DNA of 64,000 nt, from contig NZ_CANMQS010000002.1 in assembly GCF_947500075.1 (NCBI RefSeq), positions 903,291 to 967,290 of the forward strand. Reading direction: 5' to 3'. Both the position numbers and the translations under genes were made by a program. The notes beneath the pieces were generated by a model, which searched no databases, had not been told where the DNA came from, and saw only the letters and a list, made by a program, of their open reading frames with translations. Of this stretch, positions 1 through 9,086 are shown one piece after another. Position 1 is the stretch's first letter; the number at the start of each line of letters is the position of its first letter. Source of the DNA: an uncultured Sulfitobacter sp. GTDB taxonomy: Bacteria > Pseudomonadota > Alphaproteobacteria > Rhodobacterales > Rhodobacteraceae.

Positions 1-1790
1 GAGGCATTGGTCAGCCGCTGCAACATCTCGCGCGACTTCGGCCCCGCCACATTGAACCCACACATGGCCTCCGTCTGGCTTTCAAACGTCGTCCCTTCTG
101 GCAACGGCAGCGCACGGAAGAACCGCTGGTGATACCGCTCCGCCATGCCAGACCCGAAGATCCAGAATTCCTCTTCGTCCAGCTTGGTCACCGTGAAATC
201 CCCGGCAATCCCGCCGTTCACGCCAATCAGCGGCGTCAGGCAGGACCGGCCCACATCGCTCGGCATCCGGTTGGCAAACAATCCGTTCAACCAATCCTCC
301 GCCCCCGGCCCCGCCACGCGATACTTCGCGAAGTTGGAGATATCAATGATCCCCGCCCGGCCGCGCAGCATCCGGCATTCGGTGCCCACTTGATCCCACC
401 ACCCCTGGCGTGTGAACCCTTCAGTGACGTCCTCCGACCCCACGGGTTGGCCGTAATAAAGCGGATGCTCCCAGCCATAGTTCAACCCAAACACCGCCCC
501 TAAATCCCGTTGCGCCTGATACGCAGGCCGCTGCCGCATCGGCCGTCCTGCGGCGCGCTCCTCATTGGGGAAGTGGATCTTGAACCGGTTGGCATATTGA
601 TCCCCCACCCGCGCCTTGGTGAAGGCCGCATCGGCCCAATCGCCAAACCGCGCCACATCCCAGGCAAACATGTCATAGCGGCTCTCGCCTTTGACGATCC
701 AGTCGGCGGCCAGCAACCCCATGCCACCCGACTGCGAGAACCCCGGAATGATCCCGTTACAGCAAAAGTAGTTCCGCAATTCCGGCACCGGGCCAAACAA
801 TACATTCGAATCCGGCGACCAGATCATCGGCCCGTTGATCACCCGCTTGATGCCGGCCGTGCCTACCGCAGGCACCCGCTCAATCGCGCGCATCATATTG
901 TCCTCGATCCGCTCCAGATCATCGGCAAAAAGCTCATGCCCGAACCCCTGCGGCGTGCCGTCTTCCGCCCAGAAGCGCAAGTCCTTCTCATAGGCGCCCA
1001 CGAGCAGCCCCTTGCCTTCCTGACGCAGATAATACTCCCCGTCCCGGTCCGCCACCGAAGGCAAGCGCCGGTCCAGCCCGTCAATCTCCGCAATGGTTTC
1101 GGTCACGAAATACTGGTGCTCCGTCGGTTGCAGCGGCAACTTAACACCTGCCAACGCCGCCACTTCGCGCCCCCACAACCCGGCGGCATTCACCACCCAC
1201 TCACAGGCAATGTCGCCCTTGGTCGTGCGCACGATCCACGTACCGTCGGGCTGCTGCTCCGTCCCGGTGACCGGACAGAACCGGATGATCTCCGCCCCGT
1301 TCTGCCGCGCGCCCGCCGCATAGGCGTTTGTCACGCCCGAGGGGTCCACATTCCCGCCGTTTTCCTCAAACATGATGCAGCGGATGCCATCGTAATCCAC
1401 CAACGGATGCAGCGCCTCCGCCTCCTCCCGGCTGACTTCCCTGAAGGCCATGTCGTAGTACCGCGCCTTGGCTGCCTGAAGGCGCAGCTGATGCTCGCGC
1501 GCCTCTGTCTGCGCCAGATAGAGCGATCCGGGTTGGAACACGCCACAGGACTGCCCGGTCTCCGCTTCCAACGCGTTGTACAGGTCCATCGTATAGTTCT
1601 GAATGCGCGTGATGTTGTTGTTGTCATGCAACCCGTGAATGTTGGCCGCCGCGTGCCAGGTGGACCCGCTGGTCAACTCATCCCGCTCCAGCAGGCAGAC
1701 ATCCGTCCACCCCAGCTTGGTCAAGTGATACAGGATCGAGCAGCCAATGACGCCACCTCCGATGACAACGGCCTGGGCATGGGTACGCAT
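1..1790 (-). CDS. GcvT-family FAD-dependent dehydrogenase (dimethylglycine/sarcosine type), C-terminus cut by the window edge
   Basis: The gene runs off the left edge, so only the first roughly 596 residues are visible. The N-terminus has a Rossmann FAD motif (VVIGGGVIGCS). It is followed by ERDELTSGSTWHAA, whose His matches the residue that carries covalent FAD in dimethylglycine dehydrogenase. A DAO-type oxidoreductase domain comes first and the start of a GcvT (folate-binding) domain follows. Family members oxidise N-methyl groups of dimethylglycine or sarcosine and pass the one-carbon unit to tetrahydrofolate. It is clearly a paralogue of the gene at 2507-4924, transcribed in the opposite direction. 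The ATG at 1790 sits just before the Rossmann motif. The exact substrate cannot be read from the sequence. Confidence 0.9.
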   Translation of the reverse strand, partial: MRTHAQAVVIGGGVIGCSILYHLTKLGWTDVCLLERDELTSGSTWHAAANIHGLHDNNNITRIQNYTMDLYNALEAETGQSCGVFQPGSLYLAQTEAREHQLRLQAAKARYYDMAFREVSREEAEALHPLVDYDGIRCIMFEENGGNVDPSGVTNAYAAGARQNGAEIIRFCPVTGTEQQPDGTWIVRTTKGDIACEWVVNAAGLWGREVAALAGVKLPLQPTEHQYFVTETIAEIDGLDRRLPSVADRDGEYYLRQEGKGLLVGAYEKDLRFWAEDGTPQGFGHELFADDLERIEDNMMRAIERVPAVGTAGIKRVINGPMIWSPDSNVLFGPVPELRNYFCCNGIIPGFSQSGGMGLLAADWIVKGESRYDMFAWDVARFGDWADAAFTKARVGDQYANRFKIHFPNEERAAGRPMRQRPAYQAQRDLGAVFGLNYGWEHPLYYGQPVGSEDVTEGFTRQGWWDQVGTECRMLRGRAGIIDISNFAKYRVAGPGAEDWLNGLFANRMPSDVGRSCLTPLIGVNGGIAGDFTVTKLDEEEFWIFGSGMAERYHQRFFRALPLPEGTTFESQTEAMCGFNVAGPKSREMLQRLTNA

Positions 1791-1918
1791 GATAATTGAT
1801 CCTGTTCAGATGTGCCTGGCGCCCATACTGACCTTTGCGTGACCGATCAGATCACCCATTGGCGACATTTTCAGTCGCAGTGATACAAGCCTGTTGCCAG
1901 GCCCCCTGCTGTGGCATC

Positions 1919-1932
1919 TTGATCCAGGTCAA
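1919..1932. promoter_or_regulatory. FNR/FnrL-type box upstream of the stress protein gene
   Basis: TTGATCCAGGTCAA matches the FNR-family dyad TTGAT-N4-ATCAA with one deviation in the right half (GTCAA). Its centre is about 56 bp before the ATG of the universal stress protein gene at 1982. Usp genes are frequent FNR-type targets, so oxygen-dependent activation is likely. It closely resembles the box at 55584-55597. Confidence 0.7.
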
Positions 1933-1981
1933 ATACACCCGGCGCGCAACGCGCTACGGTGTCTCTAAATGGAGGAAAGAC

Positions 1982-2389
1982 ATGTACAGCAATATTCTTG
2001 TGCCCATCGCTTTGGATCACGAACATCCGACCGGCCCGTCCTTTGATATCGCCAAGCGGCTGCTCGAAGACGGCGGCACCATCACGGCGCTGCATGTGAT
2101 GGAAGAGCTGCCAGCCTATGTGACCCAGCAGCTTGAGAAAGGCATGCGGGAGAAACAGCATGCGGATTTCGAAGCGGCGTTGAAGGCCGAGGTTGCGGAC
2201 ATCCCCGGCGCCAAGGCTGCGTTGATCATGGGGCACTCGGGACGCAGTATTCTGGAGTTCGCCAAGGCCAACAACAGCGACTGCATCGTCATTGCCTCCC
2301 ACCGGCCGGGTTTGCAAGACTACCTCCTCGGCTCCACCGCCGCCCGCGTGGTGCGCCATGCGCAATGCGCGGTCCACGTGCTGCGGTAA
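1982..2389 (+). CDS. Universal stress protein, UspA family
   Basis: A 135-residue single-domain Usp protein. It begins MYSNILVPIALD, the usual first strand, and carries the ATP-loop-like motif MGHSGRSI (GxxG-x-S) followed by CIVIASHRPG and a C-terminal VVRHAQCAVHVLR strand, as is normal for the family. The frame stays open further upstream, but ATG 1982 is chosen because GGAGGAAAGAC lies directly before it and the family fold starts there. The FNR-type box upstream suggests induction when oxygen falls. Such proteins support survival under energy or redox stress; no specific partner can be read here. Confidence 0.93.
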   Translation: MYSNILVPIALDHEHPTGPSFDIAKRLLEDGGTITALHVMEELPAYVTQQLEKGMREKQHADFEAALKAEVADIPGAKAALIMGHSGRSILEFAKANNSDCIVIASHRPGLQDYLLGSTAARVVRHAQCAVHVLR

Positions 2390-2506
2390 CGCCGACTTAC
2401 GCATCCGCGCCGCCCGCGCAAAACGTCACATCCTGTCGTTTTTGGGCCAGCGGCGCATTTGCCAAATCGCAACTGTAGCGCTGTAAGCGTTACAGGAGCA
2501 CAGCCC

Positions 2507-4924
2507 ATGCAAACCACCACCCGTGTCGCAATCATTGGCGGCGGCGTTGTCGGCGCATCTGTGCTCTATCACCTGACAAAGCTGGGCTGGTCCGACGTCC
2601 TGCTGCTGGAGCGCTCGGAACTCACCTCCGGTTCCACATGGCATGCCGCAGGGGGATTTCACACCCTCAACGGCGATACGAACATGGCCGCCCTTCAGGG
2701 CTATACCATTCGTCTTTACAAGGAGTTGGAGGAAATCACCGGCATGTCCTGCGGCCTCCACCACGTGGGCGGCGTGACGCTGGCGGACAATCAGGACCGC
2801 TTCGACATGCTGCTGGCCGAACGCGCCAAACACCGCTTCATGGGGCTGGACACCGAAATCGTCGGCCCCGAAGAGATTGCCAAAATTGCCCCGGTTACCA
2901 ACCTCGACGGCGTGATCGGCGCGCTCTATGACCCGCTTGACGGTCACCTCGACCCCTCTGGCACCACCCACGCCTACGCCCGCGCCGCGCGCATGGGCGG
3001 TGCCACGATCGAAACCCATTGCATGGTGACCGAAACCAACCAGCGCCCCGACGGCACATGGGACGTGGTCACCGACAAAGGCACCGTGCACGCCGAACAT
3101 GTCGTCAACACCGGCGGCCTCTGGGCGCGTGAAGTGGGCGCGATGGCGGGCGTCTACTTTCCCCTGCACCCGATGGAGCACCAGTACCTCGTCACCGAAA
3201 ACGTGCCCCTGATCGAAGAGATGATGGCCGAGGGCCGCGAGCACCCCCATGTCATGGACCCCGCCGGCGAAAGCTACCTCCGTCAGGAGGGCAAAGGCCT
3301 ATGTATCGGTTTTTACGAACAAACCTGTCGCCCCTGGGCGGTTGATGGCACCCCATGGAGCTTTGGACAGGACCTGCTGCAAGACGACTTCGACAAAATC
3401 GAAGATAGCATCAACTTCGCCTACAAACGCTTCCCCGATCTGGAACGCGCAGGCGTCAAGAATGTCATCCACGGCCCCTTCACCTTCGCCCCCGACGGCA
3501 ATCCCCTCGTCGGCCCCGTTCCGGGCATGCGCAACTACTGGTCCGCCTGCGGTGTAATGGCCGGCTTCTCCCAGGGCGGTGGCGTGGGCCTCACGCTGGC
3601 GCAATGGATGATCGAAGGTGAGCCGGAACGCGACGTGATGGCGATGGATGTGGCCCGCTTCGGGGACTGGATCACACCCGGCTACACCCTGCCCAAAGTC
3701 ATCGAGAACTACCAAAAACGCTTCTCCGTCGCCTACCCGAACGAAGAACTCCCCGCCGCGCGACCCCACCGCACCACGCCGATGTACGACATCTTCAGCG
3801 ATATGGGCGCCGTCTGGGGCCAGCAATACGGGCTTGAGGTGCCAAACTACTTCGCGCACGGCGATGAGCCGACCTATGAAACCCCGTCCTTCCGCCGCTC
3901 CGACGCTTTCGCCGCCACCGCGCGGGAAGTGCAAGCCGTGCGCAGCGGCGTTGGCATCAACGAATTGCAAAACTTCGGCAAGTACCGCGTCACCGGTCCG
4001 CGCGCCCGCGCGTGGCTCGACCGGATCATGGCCGGTCGCATTCCCCAACCCGGACGCCTCTCCCTCACCCCCATGCTCTCGCCCAAAGGCAAACTCATCG
4101 GCGATTTCACCGTCTCTTGCCTGGCCGAGGACACTTTCCAACTCACCGCCAGTTACGGCAGCCAAGCCTATCACTTCCGCTGGCTCCAACAACATCAAGA
4201 AGACAGCGTAACCCTTTCAAACATATCCGATAAACGCACCGGCTTCCAAATCGCAGGCCCCCGCGCCCGCGACGTCCTTGCCGCCTGCACACGCACGGAT
4301 GTCACCACCATGCGCTTCCTTGACGTGGCTCAAATGACCATCGGCCAGGTCGCCTGCACCGTGCAACGCGTCAGCTATACCGGAGACCTCGGGTTCGAGA
4401 TCTACTGCGACCCCATGGATCAACGCCACCTCTGGCACACGCTCTGGTCCGCAGGTCAAGAACACAACATCACCCCCTTCGGCATGCGCGCCATGATGTC
4501 CCTGCGGCTGGATCGGTTCTTCGGCTCCTGGATGGCCGAATTCTCTCCCGATTACACCGCCGCCGAAACCGGCCTTGACCGTTTCATCAGCTTCAAGAAA
4601 AACACCGATTTCATCGGCCGCGCCGCCGCAGAAACGGATCGCACCACCCCGCCAGACCGCACCCTCGTTGCGTTCGAAGTCGCCACAGACGACGCCGATG
4701 TGCACGGCTACGAACCCATCTGGCGCGACGGCGCAGTTGTCGGCTTCTGTACCTCCGGCGGCTACTCCCACCACGCGGGTAAATCCATCGCTCTGGGCTT
4801 CGTCCCCCGCGAACTTGCGGCCGAAGGTCTGCAGGTCGAGATTGAAATCCTCGGCCACATGCGCCCCGCCACACTGATCACCACAACGCTCTTTGATCCC
4901 GAAGGCAACGTCACGCGTGGATAA
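2507..4924 (+). CDS. GcvT-family FAD-dependent dehydrogenase (dimethylglycine/sarcosine dehydrogenase-like)
   Basis: A full-length protein of 805 residues. The N-terminal FAD domain has VAIIGGGVVGAS and a GSTWHAAG motif whose His is the covalent flavin attachment site in this family. The middle ends near residue 390. A GcvT folate-binding domain follows (about 440-700, with GPRARAWLDRI and YTGDLGFEIYC), then a GcvT C-terminal barrel. This domain order is that of dimethylglycine and sarcosine dehydrogenases, which demethylate the substrate and load 5,10-methylene-tetrahydrofolate. ATG 2507 has CAGGAGC upstream; the frame extends a little further back without a good start. It is a paralogue of the gene at 1-1790. 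Substrate choice within the family is uncertain. Confidence 0.92.
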   Translation: MQTTTRVAIIGGGVVGASVLYHLTKLGWSDVLLLERSELTSGSTWHAAGGFHTLNGDTNMAALQGYTIRLYKELEEITGMSCGLHHVGGVTLADNQDRFDMLLAERAKHRFMGLDTEIVGPEEIAKIAPVTNLDGVIGALYDPLDGHLDPSGTTHAYARAARMGGATIETHCMVTETNQRPDGTWDVVTDKGTVHAEHVVNTGGLWAREVGAMAGVYFPLHPMEHQYLVTENVPLIEEMMAEGREHPHVMDPAGESYLRQEGKGLCIGFYEQTCRPWAVDGTPWSFGQDLLQDDFDKIEDSINFAYKRFPDLERAGVKNVIHGPFTFAPDGNPLVGPVPGMRNYWSACGVMAGFSQGGGVGLTLAQWMIEGEPERDVMAMDVARFGDWITPGYTLPKVIENYQKRFSVAYPNEELPAARPHRTTPMYDIFSDMGAVWGQQYGLEVPNYFAHGDEPTYETPSFRRSDAFAATAREVQAVRSGVGINELQNFGKYRVTGPRARAWLDRIMAGRIPQPGRLSLTPMLSPKGKLIGDFTVSCLAEDTFQLTASYGSQAYHFRWLQQHQEDSVTLSNISDKRTGFQIAGPRARDVLAACTRTDVTTMRFLDVAQMTIGQVACTVQRVSYTGDLGFEIYCDPMDQRHLWHTLWSAGQEHNITPFGMRAMMSLRLDRFFGSWMAEFSPDYTAAETGLDRFISFKKNTDFIGRAAAETDRTTPPDRTLVAFEVATDDADVHGYEPIWRDGAVVGFCTSGGYSHHAGKSIALGFVPRELAAEGLQVEIEILGHMRPATLITTTLFDPEGNVTRG

Positions 4925-4952
4925 TCCCCCACCCACCGCCTAGACTGCACAA

Positions 4953-5552
4953 ATGAGCCACCCTGATCTTCCCATCATCCTGCTTGCTGCCGGATCCTCC
5001 GCCCGCATGCGCGGCACCGACAAACTGATGGAGGAGATTGACGGCCAGCCCCTCCTCCGCCGCCTGGCCGAGATGCTGCGCGCCGCCACAAGCGGCACCA
5101 TTATCGCAGCCCTGCCGTCCCCGCCGCATCCCCGTTACACCACCCTGAAAGATCTCGAAATTCTCTGTCTGCCCGTCCCCGATGCCGCCGAAGGCATGGG
5201 CGAAAGCATCCGCACCTGCATCAAAGCCCTGCCGCCGGGCACAACCAAAGCCATGATCTGCCTCGCCGATCTGCCCGACCTCACCACCGAGGATCTGATC
5301 ACCGTTGCACAGGCATCGCAGGACAAAACCCACACCATCTGGCGCGGTGCGACGGAGGCAGGCAAACCCGGCCACCCCATCGTCTTCGATCAAAGCCATT
5401 TCGCCGCCCTCGCCACGCTCACCGGCGATCAAGGCGCAAAAGACCTGATCAAAACCGCGCGGACAGCCCTCATCCCCCTCCCCGGCACCCGCGCCCTCAC
5501 GGATCTGGACACCCCCGAAGCCTGGGCCGCATGGCGCGCCGCCCGCCGCTGA
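4953..5552 (+). CDS. MobA/MocA-like nucleotidyltransferase
   Basis: A 199-residue protein starting with the nucleotidyltransferase signature LLAAGSSARMRGTDKLMEEI (GxSxRMG...K), followed by PLLRR and, near residue 105, CLADLPDLT, where the aspartate is expected to bind the metal. GHPIVF further on fits MocA-like members that attach CMP or GMP to molybdopterin. It begins 28 bp after the dehydrogenase gene and is probably co-transcribed. No molybdoenzyme gene is next to it, so the cofactor role is inferred from the family alone. No strong ribosome binding site is seen. Confidence 0.82.
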   Translation: MSHPDLPIILLAAGSSARMRGTDKLMEEIDGQPLLRRLAEMLRAATSGTIIAALPSPPHPRYTTLKDLEILCLPVPDAAEGMGESIRTCIKALPPGTTKAMICLADLPDLTTEDLITVAQASQDKTHTIWRGATEAGKPGHPIVFDQSHFAALATLTGDQGAKDLIKTARTALIPLPGTRALTDLDTPEAWAAWRAARR

Positions 5553-5570
5553 CACAAACGCCCGCCGCCC

Positions 5571-5673
5571 CTTCCAAATGGCTCTCAAAAACCCCCGCGG
5601 AGCGTTAAAATCTCTTTTGGAGCACCAAAAGAGATTTCAGACCTCCGGTGGGGTTTTTTAGACCATTTGGAAG
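5571..5673. repeat. 103-bp imperfect palindrome between convergent genes
   Basis: Two arms of about 50 bases are nearly reverse complements. The outer end is CTTCCAAATGG, then AAAAACCCC, then a CGGAG block, and the innermost 13 bases AAATCTCTTTTGG pair perfectly around an AGCA loop. The right arm passes through GGGGTTTTTT, so RNA from the left gene could form a hairpin followed by a U run. It lies just after the stop of the MobA-like gene and before the stop of the convergent RTX gene, and may be a two-way terminator or a repeat element. Confidence 0.85.
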
Positions 5674-5831
5674 ACAGACGTTTCGAGAATAGCAGCCCCC
5701 AGACAAACCAAGGAAACGAGGCAGTTTCCCACCTCGTTTCCCGGTCTGCCGCTATCTCAAAGACAGAGCAACAGCTGCATATTGCTGCGCGCGTTCCCCC
5801 GAACGCGCGCCTCAAGGGTCACATGTAGCGC

Positions 5832-8800
5832 TTACTTCGTGAGAAGTTTCGCTTCATGCTTCTTGAGAGACCGGCGGGCCGACGTGTAACCGTCGATGCC
5901 CTGTTTCGTGGCAAGCTCAGGGAAGAGCTCCAGAATTTCATCACGCTGTTCCGCACCGATCCCGGCCAGAGACATATCGCCCGGCTGGAAGCTTTCGGTC
6001 CAGGTGCCGTCTGACAGGATCACCTCATGGTGGTCGAACAGGATATGGATGTAGGTGGTGTGGGACACATCCACCACGTCCACACCCTCCATGTGGGTCA
6101 GATGCTTTGCCGCGACCAGCACTTCACGTTCTTCAAAGAACAGCGCTGTCTTGTCGTTGGCAATCAGCACCCGGTGGTTGGGGGAGACCATCATGTCCCG
6201 CTCGGGCAGGTCGTTGCCAAGCGCGCCCTGACGGATCAGCACAGGCTTGAGGTGTGCCGCCATTTCCAGCTCAGCGCCGGACATGTCGCGTGCACCCACC
6301 CAGCGGATTTCCTGCATGCCGTTGTCGCGGGTGATCACCCGGTCGCCGACTTTCAGGTCTTCCACCCGGACTTCACCCTTTGGCGTCGCGATCCGCGTGC
6401 CGGGGGTGAAACAGGGGATGACGTTCTCGATCTCTTCAAAGACCAGAGACCCGGCATCGTTGCCGTCTTCGTCAAAATAATTGACGATACCGTCTTCAAG
6501 ATCGGCGGAGGTATAGGTCACCGCCAGTGAGCCGCCTTCAGGGGCAGAGCCACGCAGATCCAGCGTGTCGTTGTCTACCGGACCGTCACCACCATCGACC
6601 ACGTCGCCGGCGTTCACGTCAGAGAAGACATCTTCGCCAGCACCACCGGACAGAACGTCATCGCCTTCACCGCCCTGGATGTCGTCGTTGCCGTCGCCAC
6701 CTGCGATGGTGTCGTCGCCCTGACCGCCCAGCAACACATCGTCTCCGGTGCCGCCGTCGATGTCATCGTCGTCCACCTGGCCGTCGATGGTGTCGTTCCC
6801 CGCGCCGCCCAGCAGGACGTCATCGTCGTCCGCGCCAAAGATCACATCGTCGCCTTCGCCACCGTCAATGGTGTCCTGACCATTGTCAGGGTTGCGGTCA
6901 GGAGAGAACGGGTTGGTCGCCGTTGGCACGTCTGGAATGTCCAGCACATCAAGGCCCAGATCGGGGTCGTTGCCGCCATAGAGCGTATCATCACCCAGAC
7001 CGCCCAGAATGCTGTCGTTGCCTTCGCCACCCACAACACGGTCGTCATCTTCGCCTGCGTCGATGAGGTCATCATCAATGCCGCCGTCGATCACGTCCGC
7101 GCCGGTGCCACCATCGATGGTATCGCGGTCGTCACCGGTGGAGATGGTGTCATTGCCCGCGCCGCCATCTACTGAATCGCGGTCGTTTTCAGGATCAACA
7201 TCGGGGTCAAAACCCAGATCATCGGTATCCGCGTCGGGATAGCCCAGATCAGGCGCCAGCGACCCGTTGCCGGTGTTGATGATGTCGTCACCCTCTCCAC
7301 CTTCAACCGTGTCATTGCCCTGACCCGCTTCCACGGTGTCGTCACCGCCACCGGCGCGGACAAAGTCATCGTCCCCTTCGGTACCGGGCAGGATCGCGTC
7401 ATCTGCGTCGATCAGATCGCCATCGGGATCGCCGAGGTAATCCTCATCAATCAGATCACCCTCATCGCCGCCATCGACAAAACCGTCCCGAACAGGCGCT
7501 GCGACCTCAACGGTGTGTACCGCACTGTCGGTCAGACCTTCTTCGTCGGTGATGGTGTAGGCGATGGTCGCCGTGCCCACGAACCCGGCCGCAGGAGAGA
7601 AGGTCACCGTGCCGTCGCCATTGTCGACCAGCGTGCCCTGATCGGCAGGAACCGTGGCTTCCACAACGCTCAGATCGTCGCCATCCACATCTGTGTCATT
7701 GGCCAGCAGATCAACCGTGACAGGTGTCGCCGAAGGCGTTTCATCTGCATCATCGACCGCATCAGGGGCGTCGTTTACAGGTGTAACGGTCACATCAACG
7801 ACTGCCGTGTCTTCGTTCCCGTCAGGGTCGGTGACGGTGTAGGAGATCGTGGTCGGCCCGTTGAAGTTCTCGGCTGGCGTGAACACCAGACCTTCAGGCG
7901 TGATTTCCACGGTGCCATCGGGGCTTGTCGCCTCCGTGATGGTCAGCGGGTCGCCATCGGGATCGCTGTCATTGGCCAGAACATCGATGGTGACGGGCGT
8001 GTCTTCTTCCGTCTCCGCGGTGTCGTCTTCGGCGTTTGGCGCGTCAGCGACAGGTGCCACAGTCACAGTGTGGACGGCGCTGTCTTCCAGGCCCTCGGGA
8101 TCGGAAATCGTATAGGAGATCGTCGCTTCACCGGTGAAATCCGCCGCCGGCGTAAAGGTCACGGTGCCGTCGCCGTTGTCGACAAGGCTGCCCTGCTCGG
8201 CCGGAACGCTCGCGGACACAACGCTGAGCGGATCGCCGTCCACGTCAGAATCATTGGCCAGCAGGTTCACGGTGATGGCGGTGTCTTCGTCTGTTTCATC
8301 CGCATCATCGACCGCCACAGGCGCGTCGTTGATCGGGTTCACGACCACATTGACCACAGCCGTATCTGTGCCGCCATCCCCATCGTCGATGGTATAGGTG
8401 ATTGTGGTGTCGCCGTTGAAGTTTTCCGCAGGTGTAAAGACCAGACCGTCCGGCGTGATCTCAACCGTGCCGTCGGGGCTTGTTGCTTCGGTCACCGTCA
8501 GCGGGTCACCGTTTGGGTCGGTGTCATTGTCCAGAACAGGGATCAGAACCTCTGTGTCTTCATCCGTCTCAGCCGTGTCGTCGTTTGCAACAGGTGCTGC
8601 GGTATCGTCAAACACCAGATTATCAATCGCACCGGAACCGGCAAGGACCACCTCGAACCGGCTTGCACCGGGCACGTCGAACTGCACCGTGCGTTCGCCA
8701 TTGTCACCTGTGGGATCAATGAACTGCTCGTCAATGACATTGCCCTCGTCGTCCAGGAACCGCACGTAGGTGCCGTCGCCGGATGTCTCTTCAATATCCT

Positions 8801-9086
8801 TGAAGGTCAGTGCCTTGATGGTCACAGGACCGTCAAAATCAAAGGCGATTGTCCCACCACAATAGTAGTCATCCGGATCGCTGCTGTCGCCATCCTCGGA
8901 AATGATCAGCAGGCCACCTAGTGTGTCGGATGCCAGATCGTCATCACCCCCCGTTGGGTTGGCGCTGTCAAAGATCATCGCCTGACCAGAGCCACCAATG
9001 GCAGAGATGGTCACGCCTTCGTCTGCGTATTCGGTGTCGACAACAGTGCCTGCGGCAAATGCGTTGAAATCAAGTGTTCTGATCAT
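5832..9086 (-). CDS. Giant secreted RTX protein with cadherin-like repeats and a C-terminal Hint domain
   Basis: 1084 residues. Residues 1-160 form an N-terminal domain without a Sec signal. About 165-545 are four tandem cadherin/VCBS-like repeats (pattern VANDDTAETDEDT...LDNDTDPNGDPL). About 570-830 are acidic RTX nonapeptides (GGxGxDxL) that bind calcium, interrupted by two Asp/Pro-rich spacers. From Cys892 (CFTPGTRIATP) a Hint domain runs to about 1040, with SPNHRVL as the conserved His motif. The composition fits a type I-secreted adhesin or exoprotein, and the Hint domain could cleave the protein or attach it to something. No HlyB/HlyD/TolC genes are nearby. ATG 9086 is preceded by AGGAG; an open extension to 9200 is weaker. 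Confidence 0.9.
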   Translation of the reverse strand: MIRTLDFNAFAAGTVVDTEYADEGVTISAIGGSGQAMIFDSANPTGGDDDLASDTLGGLLIISEDGDSSDPDDYYCGGTIAFDFDGPVTIKALTFKDIEETSGDGTYVRFLDDEGNVIDEQFIDPTGDNGERTVQFDVPGASRFEVVLAGSGAIDNLVFDDTAAPVANDDTAETDEDTEVLIPVLDNDTDPNGDPLTVTEATSPDGTVEITPDGLVFTPAENFNGDTTITYTIDDGDGGTDTAVVNVVVNPINDAPVAVDDADETDEDTAITVNLLANDSDVDGDPLSVVSASVPAEQGSLVDNGDGTVTFTPAADFTGEATISYTISDPEGLEDSAVHTVTVAPVADAPNAEDDTAETEEDTPVTIDVLANDSDPDGDPLTITEATSPDGTVEITPEGLVFTPAENFNGPTTISYTVTDPDGNEDTAVVDVTVTPVNDAPDAVDDADETPSATPVTVDLLANDTDVDGDDLSVVEATVPADQGTLVDNGDGTVTFSPAAGFVGTATIAYTITDEEGLTDSAVHTVEVAAPVRDGFVDGGDEGDLIDEDYLGDPDGDLIDADDAILPGTEGDDDFVRAGGGDDTVEAGQGNDTVEGGEGDDIINTGNGSLAPDLGYPDADTDDLGFDPDVDPENDRDSVDGGAGNDTISTGDDRDTIDGGTGADVIDGGIDDDLIDAGEDDDRVVGGEGNDSILGGLGDDTLYGGNDPDLGLDVLDIPDVPTATNPFSPDRNPDNGQDTIDGGEGDDVIFGADDDDVLLGGAGNDTIDGQVDDDDIDGGTGDDVLLGGQGDDTIAGGDGNDDIQGGEGDDVLSGGAGEDVFSDVNAGDVVDGGDGPVDNDTLDLRGSAPEGGSLAVTYTSADLEDGIVNYFDEDGNDAGSLVFEEIENVIPCFTPGTRIATPKGEVRVEDLKVGDRVITRDNGMQEIRWVGARDMSGAELEMAAHLKPVLIRQGALGNDLPERDMMVSPNHRVLIANDKTALFFEEREVLVAAKHLTHMEGVDVVDVSHTTYIHILFDHHEVILSDGTWTESFQPGDMSLAGIGAEQRDEILELFPELATKQGIDGYTSARRSLKKHEAKLLTK

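Noticed and set aside
510..1799. Long open frame on the plus strand opposite the first dehydrogenase gene
   Set aside because: It is the antisense of a strongly conserved gene and has the His/Arg/Pro-rich look of a GC-rich shadow frame.
6600..7400. Short repeated DNA units that might suggest a CRISPR or satellite array
   Set aside because: The repetition follows the GGxGxDxL codons of an RTX protein; repeats are imperfect, have no unique spacers and keep the reading frame.
7515..8921. 468-codon open frame opposite the RTX gene
   Set aside because: It arises from the repeated Asp/Gly codons of the RTX and cadherin-like repeats read backwards; no start signal or domain.
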